A DNA stretch of 64,000 bases from CAZKRL01 sp964555295 (GTDB lineage: Bacteria; Bacteroidota; Bacteroidia; Flavobacteriales_D; Sanyastnellaceae): positions 1-64,000 of the forward strand of contig CAZKRL010000006.1 in the NCBI GenBank assembly GCA_964555295.1, given 5' to 3'. Shown here in pieces: positions 9,878 to 20,800 of this stretch (position 1 is the first letter of the stretch; the number at the start of each line of letters is the position of its first letter). The notes beneath the pieces are model-generated. The model was not told the origin of the DNA, searched no databases, and was given only the letters and a program-made list of their open reading frames with translations. Position numbers and translations under genes: made by a program.

Positions 9878-10318
9878 ATGACTTCAACAGAACTGCACAA
9901 AGCGTTTATAGAAACACGTTATATCGTTAAAGCATGTGACCTTTTCTCAGAAGAAATCGTTCTGAGAATTGGTCAACCTGCCTTTTCCCTTGAAGCAACT
10001 CTTCCCAACATAAAACAATGGGCGTTCATAACGGCATCCAATCCACTTCCCAATATTCTCACACCGACGGAAAACCATCAGCGACATATTCGATTGAGAA
10101 AACTATTGTTAGAAATGGGATATCCTATCTACGAAGCCGTAGGTATATCAGCTGATGGTGGTTGGCAAGAAGAATCCTTGCTGGTAGCCAACATATCACT
10201 GAAGGAAGCCAATGCAATGGCTAACCGTTTTGGTCAACTGGCATTTGTTTTTGGAACCGAAGGGAAAGTGTCTGAACTCGTTTATACTGGCACAGGAATT
10301 AAGAACGCCATTGAATGA
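9878..10318 (+). CDS. DUF3293 family protein
   Basis: A 146-residue soluble protein without signal peptide. The pattern WAFITASNP, the NHQRHIRLRKLLLEMGYPIY helix, the central WQEESLLV and the late FGQLAFVFG match DUF3293, a small family of unknown function. It lies downstream of metK on the same strand and ends three bases before the convergent TPR gene. Confidence 0.8.
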   Translation: MTSTELHKAFIETRYIVKACDLFSEEIVLRIGQPAFSLEATLPNIKQWAFITASNPLPNILTPTENHQRHIRLRKLLLEMGYPIYEAVGISADGGWQEESLLVANISLKEANAMANRFGQLAFVFGTEGKVSELVYTGTGIKNAIE

Positions 10319-10321
10319 ATG

Positions 10322-11452
10322 TCACTTCTTTATAGCGTCTTCCATCTTTTTCTTGCCCTCCATATTTCCTACGCGCACATATGCCTCTTTCAGTGCATTG
10401 ATGATGTCTGTGTCGGTTGGTTTTAACGTATAGGCCTTTTCAAGGTGGCCAATGGATTTACCAAAAATATCATTGGTTTCAGCAACACATGCGTCATATC
10501 GGGCCGTTTCTCTCGGCGGTATCGCATCACACTCTTTGTATTTCTCAACCCCTTGATTGTAGATGGCGGCACCTAAGTTGAAGGCTGCATCGAAATAATC
10601 TGGTTTGATCTCAAGTGCCTTTTGATATGCCGCCACTTGCTCATCCATTTTACCAACCTTTTCACAAGTCACACCCAACACAAACCAATACGTTTCATTG
10701 TTGGGATTATCCGAAGTGAGCTTTTTAAGCACGTCCATGGCCTCACCAAACTTCTGATCAGCCAACAGAAAGTTTACCTCTGTAACAAGCAATTCTCCAT
10801 TGTTGGGGTTTCGCTTGCGAGCTTCTGCTATTATATTTTTTGCTTCATCAGACCGTTTTAACTTTTCCAACACCTCTGAAATATTGATGCTCACGGTTAC
10901 ATCCATATATCCTGTTGTTGCAACCTTGTTATAGCCCGCAAGCGCCTCTTCATGCTTACCGCAAAAATCAAGGCACATCGCATTGTAATACAACATGGTT
11001 GTATCAAATAAACTGAATGTCTCACTAATCTTTGCAGTAAATCCGAACATATCTGCCGCACCACAAAAATCCTTAGCATCGTATAGCTTGGAACCTTTAT
11101 TCTGCAGCATAATTTGCAGTTGCGCAAGCGCCTCTCGATTTTCAGCAATATAATCCTTGCGTGTATCCAGCTCCATCGCTTTCAGAAAGCTCTCAACACT
11201 TCTGTTGATTGCATCAGGATAGCGTGAAGCATAGTTTTCGTCGTTTGCAATATTTCGGTAGATCTCACCGCGATAACGCCAAGTCTTCTCTTTCGCTGCG
11301 GCCTCGCCATCCTGGATAGCTTTTTCTATATAACCAACAGCAGCTTCAAAATCGCCGTTTTTGTTTGCATTGTATGCATTGGTTACGTCTTTTTGTGCAG
11401 TCAGGCTTCCCACTATAAAGAAAGCCATAATGAGCAAATGGTATCTCTTCAT
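10322..11452 (-). CDS. Secreted tetratricopeptide-repeat protein
   Basis: A 376-residue protein with a signal peptide (residues 1-19, ending GSLTAQ) and TPR motifs throughout, for example NGDFEAAVGYIEKAI, NNETYWFVLGVTCEKVGKMDE and KPDYFDAAFNLGAAIYNQG. TPRs mediate protein-protein contacts, and the signal peptide places this one in the periplasm or outer membrane. It starts 12 bases after the gyrA stop and is probably co-transcribed with gyrA. Its partner is unknown. Confidence 0.85.
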   Translation of the reverse strand: MKRYHLLIMAFFIVGSLTAQKDVTNAYNANKNGDFEAAVGYIEKAIQDGEAAAKEKTWRYRGEIYRNIANDENYASRYPDAINRSVESFLKAMELDTRKDYIAENREALAQLQIMLQNKGSKLYDAKDFCGAADMFGFTAKISETFSLFDTTMLYYNAMCLDFCGKHEEALAGYNKVATTGYMDVTVSINISEVLEKLKRSDEAKNIIAEARKRNPNNGELLVTEVNFLLADQKFGEAMDVLKKLTSDNPNNETYWFVLGVTCEKVGKMDEQVAAYQKALEIKPDYFDAAFNLGAAIYNQGVEKYKECDAIPPRETARYDACVAETNDIFGKSIGHLEKAYTLKPTDTDIINALKEAYVRVGNMEGKKKMEDAIKK

Positions 11453-11464
11453 CCAAATATGTTT

Positions 11465-14023
11465 TTATTCTTCACTGTTGTTTAAATCTGTCTCGGTATC
11501 GCCTGTATCGTCTCCTTCGCCGAATGAATTGTCACCATCAATTACATCAGTGACATCCGTACTCTCTGACATCCCACCTTCTACCTCCTCTTCTTTAATA
11601 ACCGAGCATACCGCTGCAATTTCATCATTGCCACGAAGATTGATGAGTTTGACTCCCTGCGTGGCCCTTCCCATCACTCGTAAATCTTCTACTCTCAGTC
11701 GAATGGTAATGCCGCTCTTATTAATGATCATGAAATCATTCTCGTCATCAACGGCGAGAATGGCAATGAGTGATCCTGTCTTTTCGGTAATGTTGATGGT
11801 CTTAACACCCTTTCCGCCACGATTGGTAATGCGATAATCTTCTAAAGAAGAGCGCTTGCCAAATCCCTTTTCACTTACTACGAGTATATCCCCGTCAGCA
11901 TTTTCAACACATACCATTCCAATCACTTCATTGGGTGCTTCAATACGAACGGCCCGAACCCCTTGTGCAGTTCGTCCAACCGCCCTGACAGTTGACTCGT
12001 TGAAACGGATTGCCTTTCCTTCGCGGGTACCCATTACAACCTCACATTTGCCATTGGTGAGCTGAGCAGAGAGTAATTCATCCCCGTCAACAATGGTGAT
12101 AGCATTGATTCCGTTTGCGCGTGGACGAGAATATGCCTCGAGTGAAGTTTTCTTGATCAATCCTTGCTTCGTGCAAAGTATTACGAAGTTAGAGTTCACG
12201 TATTCTTCATTCATCAGATCTTCCACCGGTATGTAGGCCAGTAGTTTGTCGTCTTGCTCAATCTGAATCAGATTTTGAATGGCACGTCCCTTCGATGTGC
12301 GGTTACCTTCGGGCAATTCAAACACCCGAATCCAGAAACAACGACCCTTCATCGTGAAGATCAAAAGCCAGTCGTGATTGGATGCCGTGAAGATATGCTC
12401 TACAAAATCCTCTTGACGGGCCGAAGTGCCCTTTGCCCCTACTCCACCACGGGATTGAGACCGGTACTCCGCGAGGTTAGTTCGTTTGATATATCCGGCA
12501 TGGGTTATGGTAACTACCATTTTATCATCCGGAATCATGTCTTCAATGTTCAGTTCTGCACTGCTGTATTCGATGTTGGAGCGCCGTTCATCACCAAACC
12601 TGTCGATCAATGATTTCAGCTCATCCTTGATGATACCCATTCTGATCGGTTCGCTGGCGAGGATTTCTTTCAATCGGGCAATCTCTTTCATGAGTTCCTC
12701 ATATTCCGCCTTGATTTTATCGCGCTCAAGACCTGTAAGTCTCTGCAATCTCATGTCGAGAATTGCACGCGCCTGAATGTCGTCTAAACCAAAATTTGAA
12801 CACAATCCCTCACGCGCAATTTCAGGCGTCTGGCTATTTCTGATCAGCGTGATAACCTGGTCTAAATGATCCAGCGCGATCAATAATCCTCTAAGAATGT
12901 GGGCACGTTCTTCTGCTTTTCTTAACTCGAACTGGGTACGTCGAACCACCACCTCATGGCGATGCTCAACGTAATGCACTATCATATCTTTGAGGTTGAG
13001 GGTTAACGGACGCCCATTAACCAAGGCAACATTATTTATTGAAAATGAAGTTTGTAGCGCTGATTGCTTGAATAAATTATTCAGAACTACATTCGGGATG
13101 GCATCGCGCTTTACCTCGTAAATGACACGCACGCCTTCGCGTGAACTTTGATCCTGAATATCGGAAATACCCTCCAGTTTTCCTTCTTTGATGAGGGCAT
13201 CTTGACGCGATTGCATCTCTGCCTTATTCACCTGATAGGGAATCTCGGTTACCACAATACATTCTCTGCCATCAATCTCCTCAAAGTGATGCTTGGCCCT
13301 TATGACAACTCTCCCCCTTCCTGTGTGGTAGGCACTTTTGATTCCTTCCACTCCGTAAATGGTTCCTCCGGTTGGAAAATCAGGAGCTTTGATGAACTGC
13401 ATGAGCTCATCGATAGTGATGTCGCGATTGTCTATATATGCGATAATACCTTGACAAACTTCAGTCAAATTATGCGGCGGCATATTGGTTGCCATGCCTA
13501 CTGCAATTCCGCTTACTCCGTTCAATAGGAGATTGGGAACTTTACCTGGCATTACCCTTGGTTCCTGCAACGAGTCATCGAAATTCGGCTGAAAGTCGAC
13601 CGTTTCTTTATCGAGATCTTCCAGAATTTCCTCTGCCAATTTTCTTAATCTTGCCTCGGTATAACGCATTGCAGCAGGAGGATCGCCGTCCATACTACCG
13701 TAGTTACCTTGTCCGTCGACCAAAGGATAACGCAGTGTCCAATCTTGCGCCATTCGCACCATGGTATCGTAAACTGCGCTATCGCCGTGAGGGTGATACT
13801 TACCTAAAACTTCACCGACGATACGAGCAGATTTCTTATACGGACGATTCGATAACACTCCCAGGTCGAGCATTCCATAAAGAACTCTACGGTGCACGGG
13901 CTTCATCCCATCCCTAACGTCCGGCAGGGCGCGACTCACAATCACCGACATCGAATAATCGATGTAGGCAGATTTCATTTCATTCTCAATATTGATTTGG
14001 ACGATTTTTTCTCCTTCACTCAT
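11465..14023 (-). CDS. gyrA: DNA gyrase subunit A
   Basis: The 852-residue protein is the breakage-reunion subunit that, with GyrB, negatively supercoils DNA. The catalytic tyrosine is Tyr121 in AAMRYTEARL. The quinolone region reads HPHGDSAVYDT with Ser82 and Asp86 in the wild-type state, so no resistance change is visible there. The C-terminal half has the repeated beta-pinwheel blades with a GyrA-box-like QSRGGVGAKG. The last ~45 residues are very acidic (DGDNSFGEGDDTGDTETD), as is common for GyrA tails. A TPR gene follows in the same operon. Confidence 0.97.
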   Translation of the reverse strand: MSEGEKIVQINIENEMKSAYIDYSMSVIVSRALPDVRDGMKPVHRRVLYGMLDLGVLSNRPYKKSARIVGEVLGKYHPHGDSAVYDTMVRMAQDWTLRYPLVDGQGNYGSMDGDPPAAMRYTEARLRKLAEEILEDLDKETVDFQPNFDDSLQEPRVMPGKVPNLLLNGVSGIAVGMATNMPPHNLTEVCQGIIAYIDNRDITIDELMQFIKAPDFPTGGTIYGVEGIKSAYHTGRGRVVIRAKHHFEEIDGRECIVVTEIPYQVNKAEMQSRQDALIKEGKLEGISDIQDQSSREGVRVIYEVKRDAIPNVVLNNLFKQSALQTSFSINNVALVNGRPLTLNLKDMIVHYVEHRHEVVVRRTQFELRKAEERAHILRGLLIALDHLDQVITLIRNSQTPEIAREGLCSNFGLDDIQARAILDMRLQRLTGLERDKIKAEYEELMKEIARLKEILASEPIRMGIIKDELKSLIDRFGDERRSNIEYSSAELNIEDMIPDDKMVVTITHAGYIKRTNLAEYRSQSRGGVGAKGTSARQEDFVEHIFTASNHDWLLIFTMKGRCFWIRVFELPEGNRTSKGRAIQNLIQIEQDDKLLAYIPVEDLMNEEYVNSNFVILCTKQGLIKKTSLEAYSRPRANGINAITIVDGDELLSAQLTNGKCEVVMGTREGKAIRFNESTVRAVGRTAQGVRAVRIEAPNEVIGMVCVENADGDILVVSEKGFGKRSSLEDYRITNRGGKGVKTINITEKTGSLIAILAVDDENDFMIINKSGITIRLRVEDLRVMGRATQGVKLINLRGNDEIAAVCSVIKEEEVEGGMSESTDVTDVIDGDNSFGEGDDTGDTETDLNNSEE

Positions 14024-14263
14024 AGTTGCTCAGATCGAATTTGTTTAGAATACTCTTGCTTTAAACAAAGCCGCGCGAAATTAAAACTTCAGTTCCTACA
14101 GATTTGTATTTTTGAGGGTGATTTATCCACATAAAAATCGCAAGGCTTCCACGATGCACTTGATATTTCGGACATCATGGTCAAAGGTATTTTTGCGAAG
14201 GATGTTGATGATAATTGAAAACCATGCTGGGCACTTGTCGAGATCTCATCATATTGCAGTACT

Positions 14264-17200
14264 ATGATATCATATGATGTAAAACGAAATGGCATTCTCG
14301 TGAAGATCACTGTCGTGCTGAAAGAGGCGGTATGCATTTCGCGGCTTATTCTCCTTTTTCTGGCCTTTGCTTCTGTGAGTGGGTATTCACAGACCCAGGA
14401 CGAGTCTTTGGTGGAAGAGGCCAATCGGTTGTTTGAGTCGGGACAGTTTCAAAAGGCATATGGGGCCTTCTCCCAACTGGTTTCATTGAACCCCTCAAGT
14501 GGAGAGTATAACTACAAATTTGGCGCATGCTCGGTATACGCAGACGCGGATAAAACCAAGGCCGTTAGGTATCTGAAAATGGCGCTGAAATACAATTGCA
14601 CTGATCCCATGGTGCATTATTATCTCGGCAGAGCCCTTCATCTAAACTACCAATTCAAAGAGGCACAAGATTATTATAAGACTTTTATTTCCAAGGCCAA
14701 CCCAAAGTCAAAGATGATATCTGCAGCACAGCTCGATATGACGGCTGCAGCGAATGGCAGTGGACTTCTTTCCAATATCAAAGACATAACCGTGCTCAAC
14801 AAAACCGAGACAGATCGTGTGAATTTCTTTCGATACTACAATCTTGAGGGTATTGGGGGACGAATTCTTGCCCTGCCGGAAGAACTCAAAACGAAGCTCG
14901 ACAAGAAGAACAATCACAATGCTATCATCCACTTCCCAGGAAACGGAACAACACTGTATTTCAGTTCCTACGGTAAGGACGGAAGTACGGGAAAGGATAT
15001 ATATCGAGCCAATGTCTTGCCTGATGGCACATACTCGATCCCTGAAAAATTGGGCGGTGGTGTTAATACGAGTGCCGATGAGGATTTCTGTTTCATGCAT
15101 AGCGATGGTGCCACATTGTTTTTTTCCTCTACAGGTCACAATAGCATGGGGGGATATGATGTATTTCGCTCACTGTACGACGCGGCCAACAACCATTTCA
15201 GCGCCGCTGTTAACCTTGACTTCGCAATAAATACCCCTGATGACGACATCTTTTATATAGCCGACTCGCTGAAGCAAAGAGCTTATTTCGCCTCCGGCAG
15301 ATCCAGCGACCTCGAGCACCTTCACGTATATAACGTTTTGGTAGAGTCAACACCCTTACAGGTTGTCTACTTCAAAGGCAATTATTCCAATGAAATCAAT
15401 CCTGAAGAAACGGGTTATGGTTATTCCATCAAGGAAAAATCTTCAGGACGGGTGGTGTGTTCTGGAAACGCAAGATCATCTGATGGCGGTTATGTCTCAT
15501 TTGTACCGAAATCCGGTGAGTATGTAATGTCGGTGATAACCTCTCAAAGTCCGAAAGTTCATGAGGTTTCACTTAATATCCCCATTTTTCAAAAACCAGT
15601 TGCTATTCGTCAGGAGGCAAAATTGATTGAACAAGGTGGCGACAAACTCATTGTTAACACGTATTTCGACACACCGTTAGATGAAGACTTGAGCGCTTTG
15701 GCCTCGGATATGTTGAGGACCAAAGCACGTCTGGAGGTTAATGCGAATGACGCACCGGTTGCCAAAAAAGAGGATAACTCCACAATAAGCACCTACGAAC
15801 GATCGATGCAGAATGCTGCTATGATTGCCGGATTCGGATCAGGTACTTCCATCGAGAGTATCATGGAACAATATCAAACGGAAATCGAAACGCTGCAGAA
15901 GGAGGTAAGAGACGCACAAGAAAAAAGTGAACAAGCATCCAAAAATGCGATATATGCTCAAAGAGAGGCAGAGAAGCTACTGAATCAGGCAGAAAAGTTC
16001 AAGGCCACCGGTAACCCAAATCAAAGAGCAACTTTGGATTCCCTAATTGCTCAAACGCAGCTATTACAGCGCGCTGACAGCTTACTCATTTTATCGGTCG
16101 TTTTCAGGGAAACGCAAAATTCGTTACCAGAATTAACCATTAAAAAACAGAGCACCTTGACCAAAAGAGAATCAAGTCTCGGTGAGCTCGATTCACTCTA
16201 TCGGCAGGGAAACCCGGAAAACGTGATTTCGTTTCTCATTGATGAAAAATCGAACCCTGAGGGCATGGCAGTTGCCAATCTGCTCAAACCATATGAAGAT
16301 CAATTCAATGAAAAGAAGCAAACACTCGTCAAAGAAGAGAATAAGTTAACCTCCCTAAGAAATAAGGAACTTGAAACCATTGATGATATTAAAAGTAATG
16401 AGGCTATACTGAAGAGGACCACGGACCCGATGGAACGGCAGAATGTAGAGTCAAGACTTGCAGTGTTACAGCAAGACCTCGCCGAAGACCGCAAACGGAT
16501 TACGGACCAGAAGTCGGCAATTCAAGTGGCTAACAGAAAAGTTATTGAGAGTGAAAAACTCTTGACCATTCTAAGAAATCCGAAGCAAGGTATTACACCC
16601 ATCACTGACGCCCAGTTTACCTTGTCTACACCCGTTGCCGAAACACAGTTCACTGCCTTACAAAATGAGCTTATGACAAAGCGTGAGGGGCTCATGGTGA
16701 GAGACCCTAAAGTGCAAATGATGATTGAAGAGGCACTTGGCTCAACAGGTGGCGCTGATGCTGCGTCATCAAGTGTTTCTGCCTCAGCAGTGGCACCGGA
16801 GAATAATGTCGCTGAGAATGCTGCGCCATTGCAGGACATCAGCAATTCAAATACGTCAGATTCGGCAATTGAGGGAGATAACCTTTCAGGTGGCACAACA
16901 CCTAAAGGACGAGATAATATCTCTAAGTTAGAAAGCAAATATGAGTCGGATTTGCTACTTGCATCAGGTCGACCCGACTCCTTACAAATTAAATCACTTG
17001 CCGCTTACAACGCTACCAATGGTTTGTGGGTTGAGAATGCCCGCCTCGAAAAGGTTATTGCATCAGGCAACGCGACAGCTCGTGATTCATCAAACTATCG
17101 CATGGTGAATGAAGATATTGAGCGAATTGCACAAACCACACCCAATCGCCTGGTTCCATTGACTAACGAAGCATTATCGACTGAATTACTTCGTCAAGAT

Positions 17201-17863
17201 CCGGAATATTTGGAGAGAAAATCAAGTCTTCAGAATAACGTGACAGCAGCTGAAGCACTTGCTTACAAAATCCAACTGATTGAACAATTGATGCTATCGC
17301 GAAGCGACAATGCCGAAAGAATTGGCAACACGGTTTCACCTCAAGATATATCCAACATTACTCAAAGAGATGCGGAAATTGAGCAGGCGATATACACACT
17401 CATCACCGACGACGCAGAAGTAAGGCAGGCAAAAATGCAGTATGATACTGCAATGAAGGTTCTTATAGAATCCGACATGGATTATCCACAAAAGTTGGAG
17501 CGACAATATGATCTAACACTCAAGTATGAGAGACAACTGGCGCAGCTCGAGCGGGCCGCGACGATCAATGGAATGAGCCATGAAACGACCTCAGTCAAGT
17601 TTGTTTCCTCAGAGCGAGATGCCGTTCGTGTTAAGCTGATTGCTTATAAGAAAGAGCTAGACCGTGCGCAGCCAGCGAGTGATAAAGAGCTGGCGTCAAC
17701 ATTGGGTGATGCGGCAGACGCAAAACCATCAGTGGACAACCTTTCATCCAATAATGAAATCGTTGTAAAAACTAGTACTCCAGAGACATCGTCTGGGTCA
17801 GGTTCTGACGTTGCAAACAATTCCGCTGCCCAAAACACTACGGACTCAAATTCTACCATCTGA
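14264..17863 (+). CDS. N-terminal part of a giant TPR/PD40/coiled-coil envelope protein, ended by an in-frame TGA
   Basis: This 1199-residue product has a signal peptide whose hydrophobic core is LILLFLAFASVSGYSQ. TPR-like repeats follow (EEANRLFESGQFQKAYGAF, YYLGRALHLNYQFKEAQ), then PD40 blades (~200-340: GTTLYFSSYGKDGSTGKDI, SDGATLFFSSTGHNSMGGYD) and a beta domain (~350-440). The rest is long coiled coil and Ser/Thr/Asn-rich linker. It ends at TGA 17861-17863 inside a linker, and the same frame continues at once into the SPOR-bearing part (17882-21049), so this is probably the first half of one 2262-codon gene. The start is uncertain: ATG 14264 gives a long leader, and GTG 14300 is an alternative. 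Confidence 0.8.
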   Translation: MISYDVKRNGILVKITVVLKEAVCISRLILLFLAFASVSGYSQTQDESLVEEANRLFESGQFQKAYGAFSQLVSLNPSSGEYNYKFGACSVYADADKTKAVRYLKMALKYNCTDPMVHYYLGRALHLNYQFKEAQDYYKTFISKANPKSKMISAAQLDMTAAANGSGLLSNIKDITVLNKTETDRVNFFRYYNLEGIGGRILALPEELKTKLDKKNNHNAIIHFPGNGTTLYFSSYGKDGSTGKDIYRANVLPDGTYSIPEKLGGGVNTSADEDFCFMHSDGATLFFSSTGHNSMGGYDVFRSLYDAANNHFSAAVNLDFAINTPDDDIFYIADSLKQRAYFASGRSSDLEHLHVYNVLVESTPLQVVYFKGNYSNEINPEETGYGYSIKEKSSGRVVCSGNARSSDGGYVSFVPKSGEYVMSVITSQSPKVHEVSLNIPIFQKPVAIRQEAKLIEQGGDKLIVNTYFDTPLDEDLSALASDMLRTKARLEVNANDAPVAKKEDNSTISTYERSMQNAAMIAGFGSGTSIESIMEQYQTEIETLQKEVRDAQEKSEQASKNAIYAQREAEKLLNQAEKFKATGNPNQRATLDSLIAQTQLLQRADSLLILSVVFRETQNSLPELTIKKQSTLTKRESSLGELDSLYRQGNPENVISFLIDEKSNPEGMAVANLLKPYEDQFNEKKQTLVKEENKLTSLRNKELETIDDIKSNEAILKRTTDPMERQNVESRLAVLQQDLAEDRKRITDQKSAIQVANRKVIESEKLLTILRNPKQGITPITDAQFTLSTPVAETQFTALQNELMTKREGLMVRDPKVQMMIEEALGSTGGADAASSSVSASAVAPENNVAENAAPLQDISNSNTSDSAIEGDNLSGGTTPKGRDNISKLESKYESDLLLASGRPDSLQIKSLAAYNATNGLWVENARLEKVIASGNATARDSSNYRMVNEDIERIAQTTPNRLVPLTNEALSTELLRQDPEYLERKSSLQNNVTAAEALAYKIQLIEQLMLSRSDNAERIGNTVSPQDISNITQRDAEIEQAIYTLITDDAEVRQAKMQYDTAMKVLIESDMDYPQKLERQYDLTLKYERQLAQLERAATINGMSHETTSVKFVSSERDAVRVKLIAYKKELDRAQPASDKELASTLGDAADAKPSVDNLSSNNEIVVKTSTPETSSGSGSDVANNSAAQNTTDSNSTI

Positions 17864-17881
17864 TCTATCTCCCCTACACCA

Positions 17882-20800
17882 GTGACTGATGTAACTCAGA
17901 CCGATCAGGATAATCAGGAAAAGTCAACTTCATCTGAGAAAGTAGCCACAGGATCAAATAACACCGGTATTGCGGAGAGTACTTTGAAGGTCGATCCTGC
18001 TGACACAAAAGGGAATCAGGTTGCCACTGAAATTACGGCTGAACCTGATAATGTAACGGAAGCTCCAGTGGTCATTAGCGAATCAGCTGTTTATGTTGCC
18101 AAAGCAAATACAGCAAAAGAAGAAGCGGGAAGTCTATGGAAAGAAAAGGCGGAACCAACTCCTGAAATCCTGCTGAGTAAGCCGGCTCAAATTGGTTTTT
18201 CGAAAGTGATTGCATCCCCACAGTTCAAGAGCATGTTGTATACATCTCAAAGTGGTAAGCCCATACAACGTCTGAAAGAGTATGAGAGCAATGAACAGGA
18301 AATTCAAAATATTGACTCACGAATGCAGGCGGCAAATGGAAATCTTGATACCCTGCGTGCCTTGGACTCAAGGAAAAACAAATTGTTGAGCGCCCAAAAC
18401 AAAATTGAAATTGAGAATTCGGAGGAGTACTCCAGAATTGTTAAGCGTAATTACAATGAACAGCGACTTGCCACGGATAAGCGCATGGAAAATTTGCCTG
18501 CAGCAGTGCGTAACCGTGCTGTTCTCAATGATGCCATGTTGAGTAAACTGCGCAAGGCCGATTCTCTGATGGTGGAAGCGGTAATATTGAAATCTGAGGC
18601 GGCTTGGGCCTACAATGAAGAGGAGAAGGCGGATCTCTTCAAAATGGCATTGGCAAAGCAAATTCAGTCCATAGAAATGTTACGCCAAGTGGAGTTGATG
18701 AGTCAGAACAGCAAAGAACTACTGGCCATGAGCGATAGCGAAATCCAAGCTCTTACTCGCCAGATGGGTGGTGCTGACGTTGCTAGTTCAAATGGAAATG
18801 ATTCAGCTAATTCGTCAACGCAGAACGCAGAGAATTCATTGAGTGAATCTGTCGCCGACGCTGCTGATGTGAAGAAAGAAAATAGCAAACCCGAAGTAAT
18901 ATCATCGAATGACAAAGCCTTGAGTAATGCCCCACAAACAACTCAGGATATTGCCTCCGTTGCACCGATGAATGCAACAGAAGAAATGGCCAATTCAGCT
19001 AGCCATTCGGAGTTGAGCAATAATGAAATAACGGCTAAAGATGCTTCATCTTCGAATGTTGTAACACAGAAAGCTGAAAGCTCCAATACACCCGATGAGA
19101 ATTCAAATCCAACAGACTCCAAGTCGACAATTGCCTCTGAAAATTCAAGTGGAGTTCAAGCTACTAATCCCGTTGGTAATGCAACGGATCGCAATGATGT
19201 CAATGAAAATTCAGCCCCTATATTCATTGACCCATATGCAGAGAATAACATAGCGAGCAATACTTCTGAACCTAGAGTAGAGATGCCGCACACCCTGGTC
19301 ATAGAAGAAAATATACCTACCGCGAAGGAGCAAAAAGAAATGACGCGACCTGAGCAAGCCAAGTGGATGATTTCAGTGCTAGAAGATCCAGAAGAATTGC
19401 CAGAAACAGAAGTTTATGACACTCAGGTGATGCAAGAATTGATTGAACAGCAATCTGCCGAACGATCAATAAAGAACAAAGAGCAGTTGATACAACTCAA
19501 TCAACAAATTCTGCTGCTTGAGGATGAAATGAGCAATACTACAAGTAAAGCTCAATTGCGTAGGTTGGACTATCAACGGGAGGAGTTATACACGCAGAGA
19601 GCTTCAATTGAAATTGAAAATGCCGCGGTAATTCAAGAGATGGCTAAGCATGAATACAATGAAAGGAAATTATCTGCCGATAGCGTTTTAAACAACTCAG
19701 TAAAATACAATGAGTTAAGTGCGAGCGTTCAGGAAATTATCCGTGAAAAAAATCGCGTATCTGATTCCTTATTAATTCAATCGCTTTTGTTTCGTGCACA
19801 AGCAGAGAATGCCGTTGAGCCACTAGAAAAAGCTTATTTCTACCGCGAGGGATTTGCTTGTCAGGTAAAGTCTATTGAACTGATGCAGCAAGTCAAATCC
19901 CTTGTGTATGCGGGACCAACATTAAAGAGCTGGAGCGATTCGGATATCGCATTGATGCAAAATGGCAAATTACCGGCGGAGTTGAACACTGGCACGGCTG
20001 CACTTGACAAGGTAAGCGTGAATAAGAATGTGGCCCCGACTGCAGCAGTAGCATCAGCCGACAAAGAGGTTGTATCTAACAAAGCGCTTGAAGCCGAAAA
20101 GGATGTTGTTCAGCAAACAGCTGAGAATACTTCGAGTATTCCGGTCAAAACAAAGACTGTTGCATCAGAGGTTGAGGTTAAGTCATTCTACTATAAATCA
20201 CCAGATCGAGTGACAACAGAGCTTTCAGTTTTGAATGCGAAAGGAGTGTATGGGATCAACAATCCTATACCTGTTGACGCGCCATTGCCGAAGGGGGTTT
20301 ACTACAAGGTACAAGTGGGTGCATTCCGAAACAAAATCCCACAAAACTTATTCGATGGTTTCGCTCCATTGCATGGAGAGTCTGTTAGCAACGGTGTAGT
20401 GCGATATACAGCGGGTTTCTATATGACCCTCGACAGAGCGAAATCGGCCAAGAATCAAATTCGCGATCTCGGATATAAGGACGCCTTTGTGGTTGCTTAT
20501 AAAGATGGCATTCGAATACCCATTTATGAGGCCATCAAGGCGTCGGAAGGACAAGAAGCTGCAGACAAATTTGCTGCTGCCAATCCAGCAGCTGGTCCTG
20601 CCAAGACTTCACCCGCTTCTGGTTCGAGTGCAAACGTGCAAGTACCGGATTTAGCCGCCAACAATACAACCACAAATTCTGCAAAGCCTGAGGCGCAGAA
20701 TCCTCCTCCCCCACCCCCGCCATTGGTAACCGGTTACACAAAGGATTATAAAGATGCGGCGCCTTCTACTGAGGTAGAAACCATTCAGGGGGTATTCTTC

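Noticed and set aside
14024..14263. Promoter for gyrA
   Set aside because: Only partial matches such as TAATTTCG were found, without a well-placed TTG, so none is reported.
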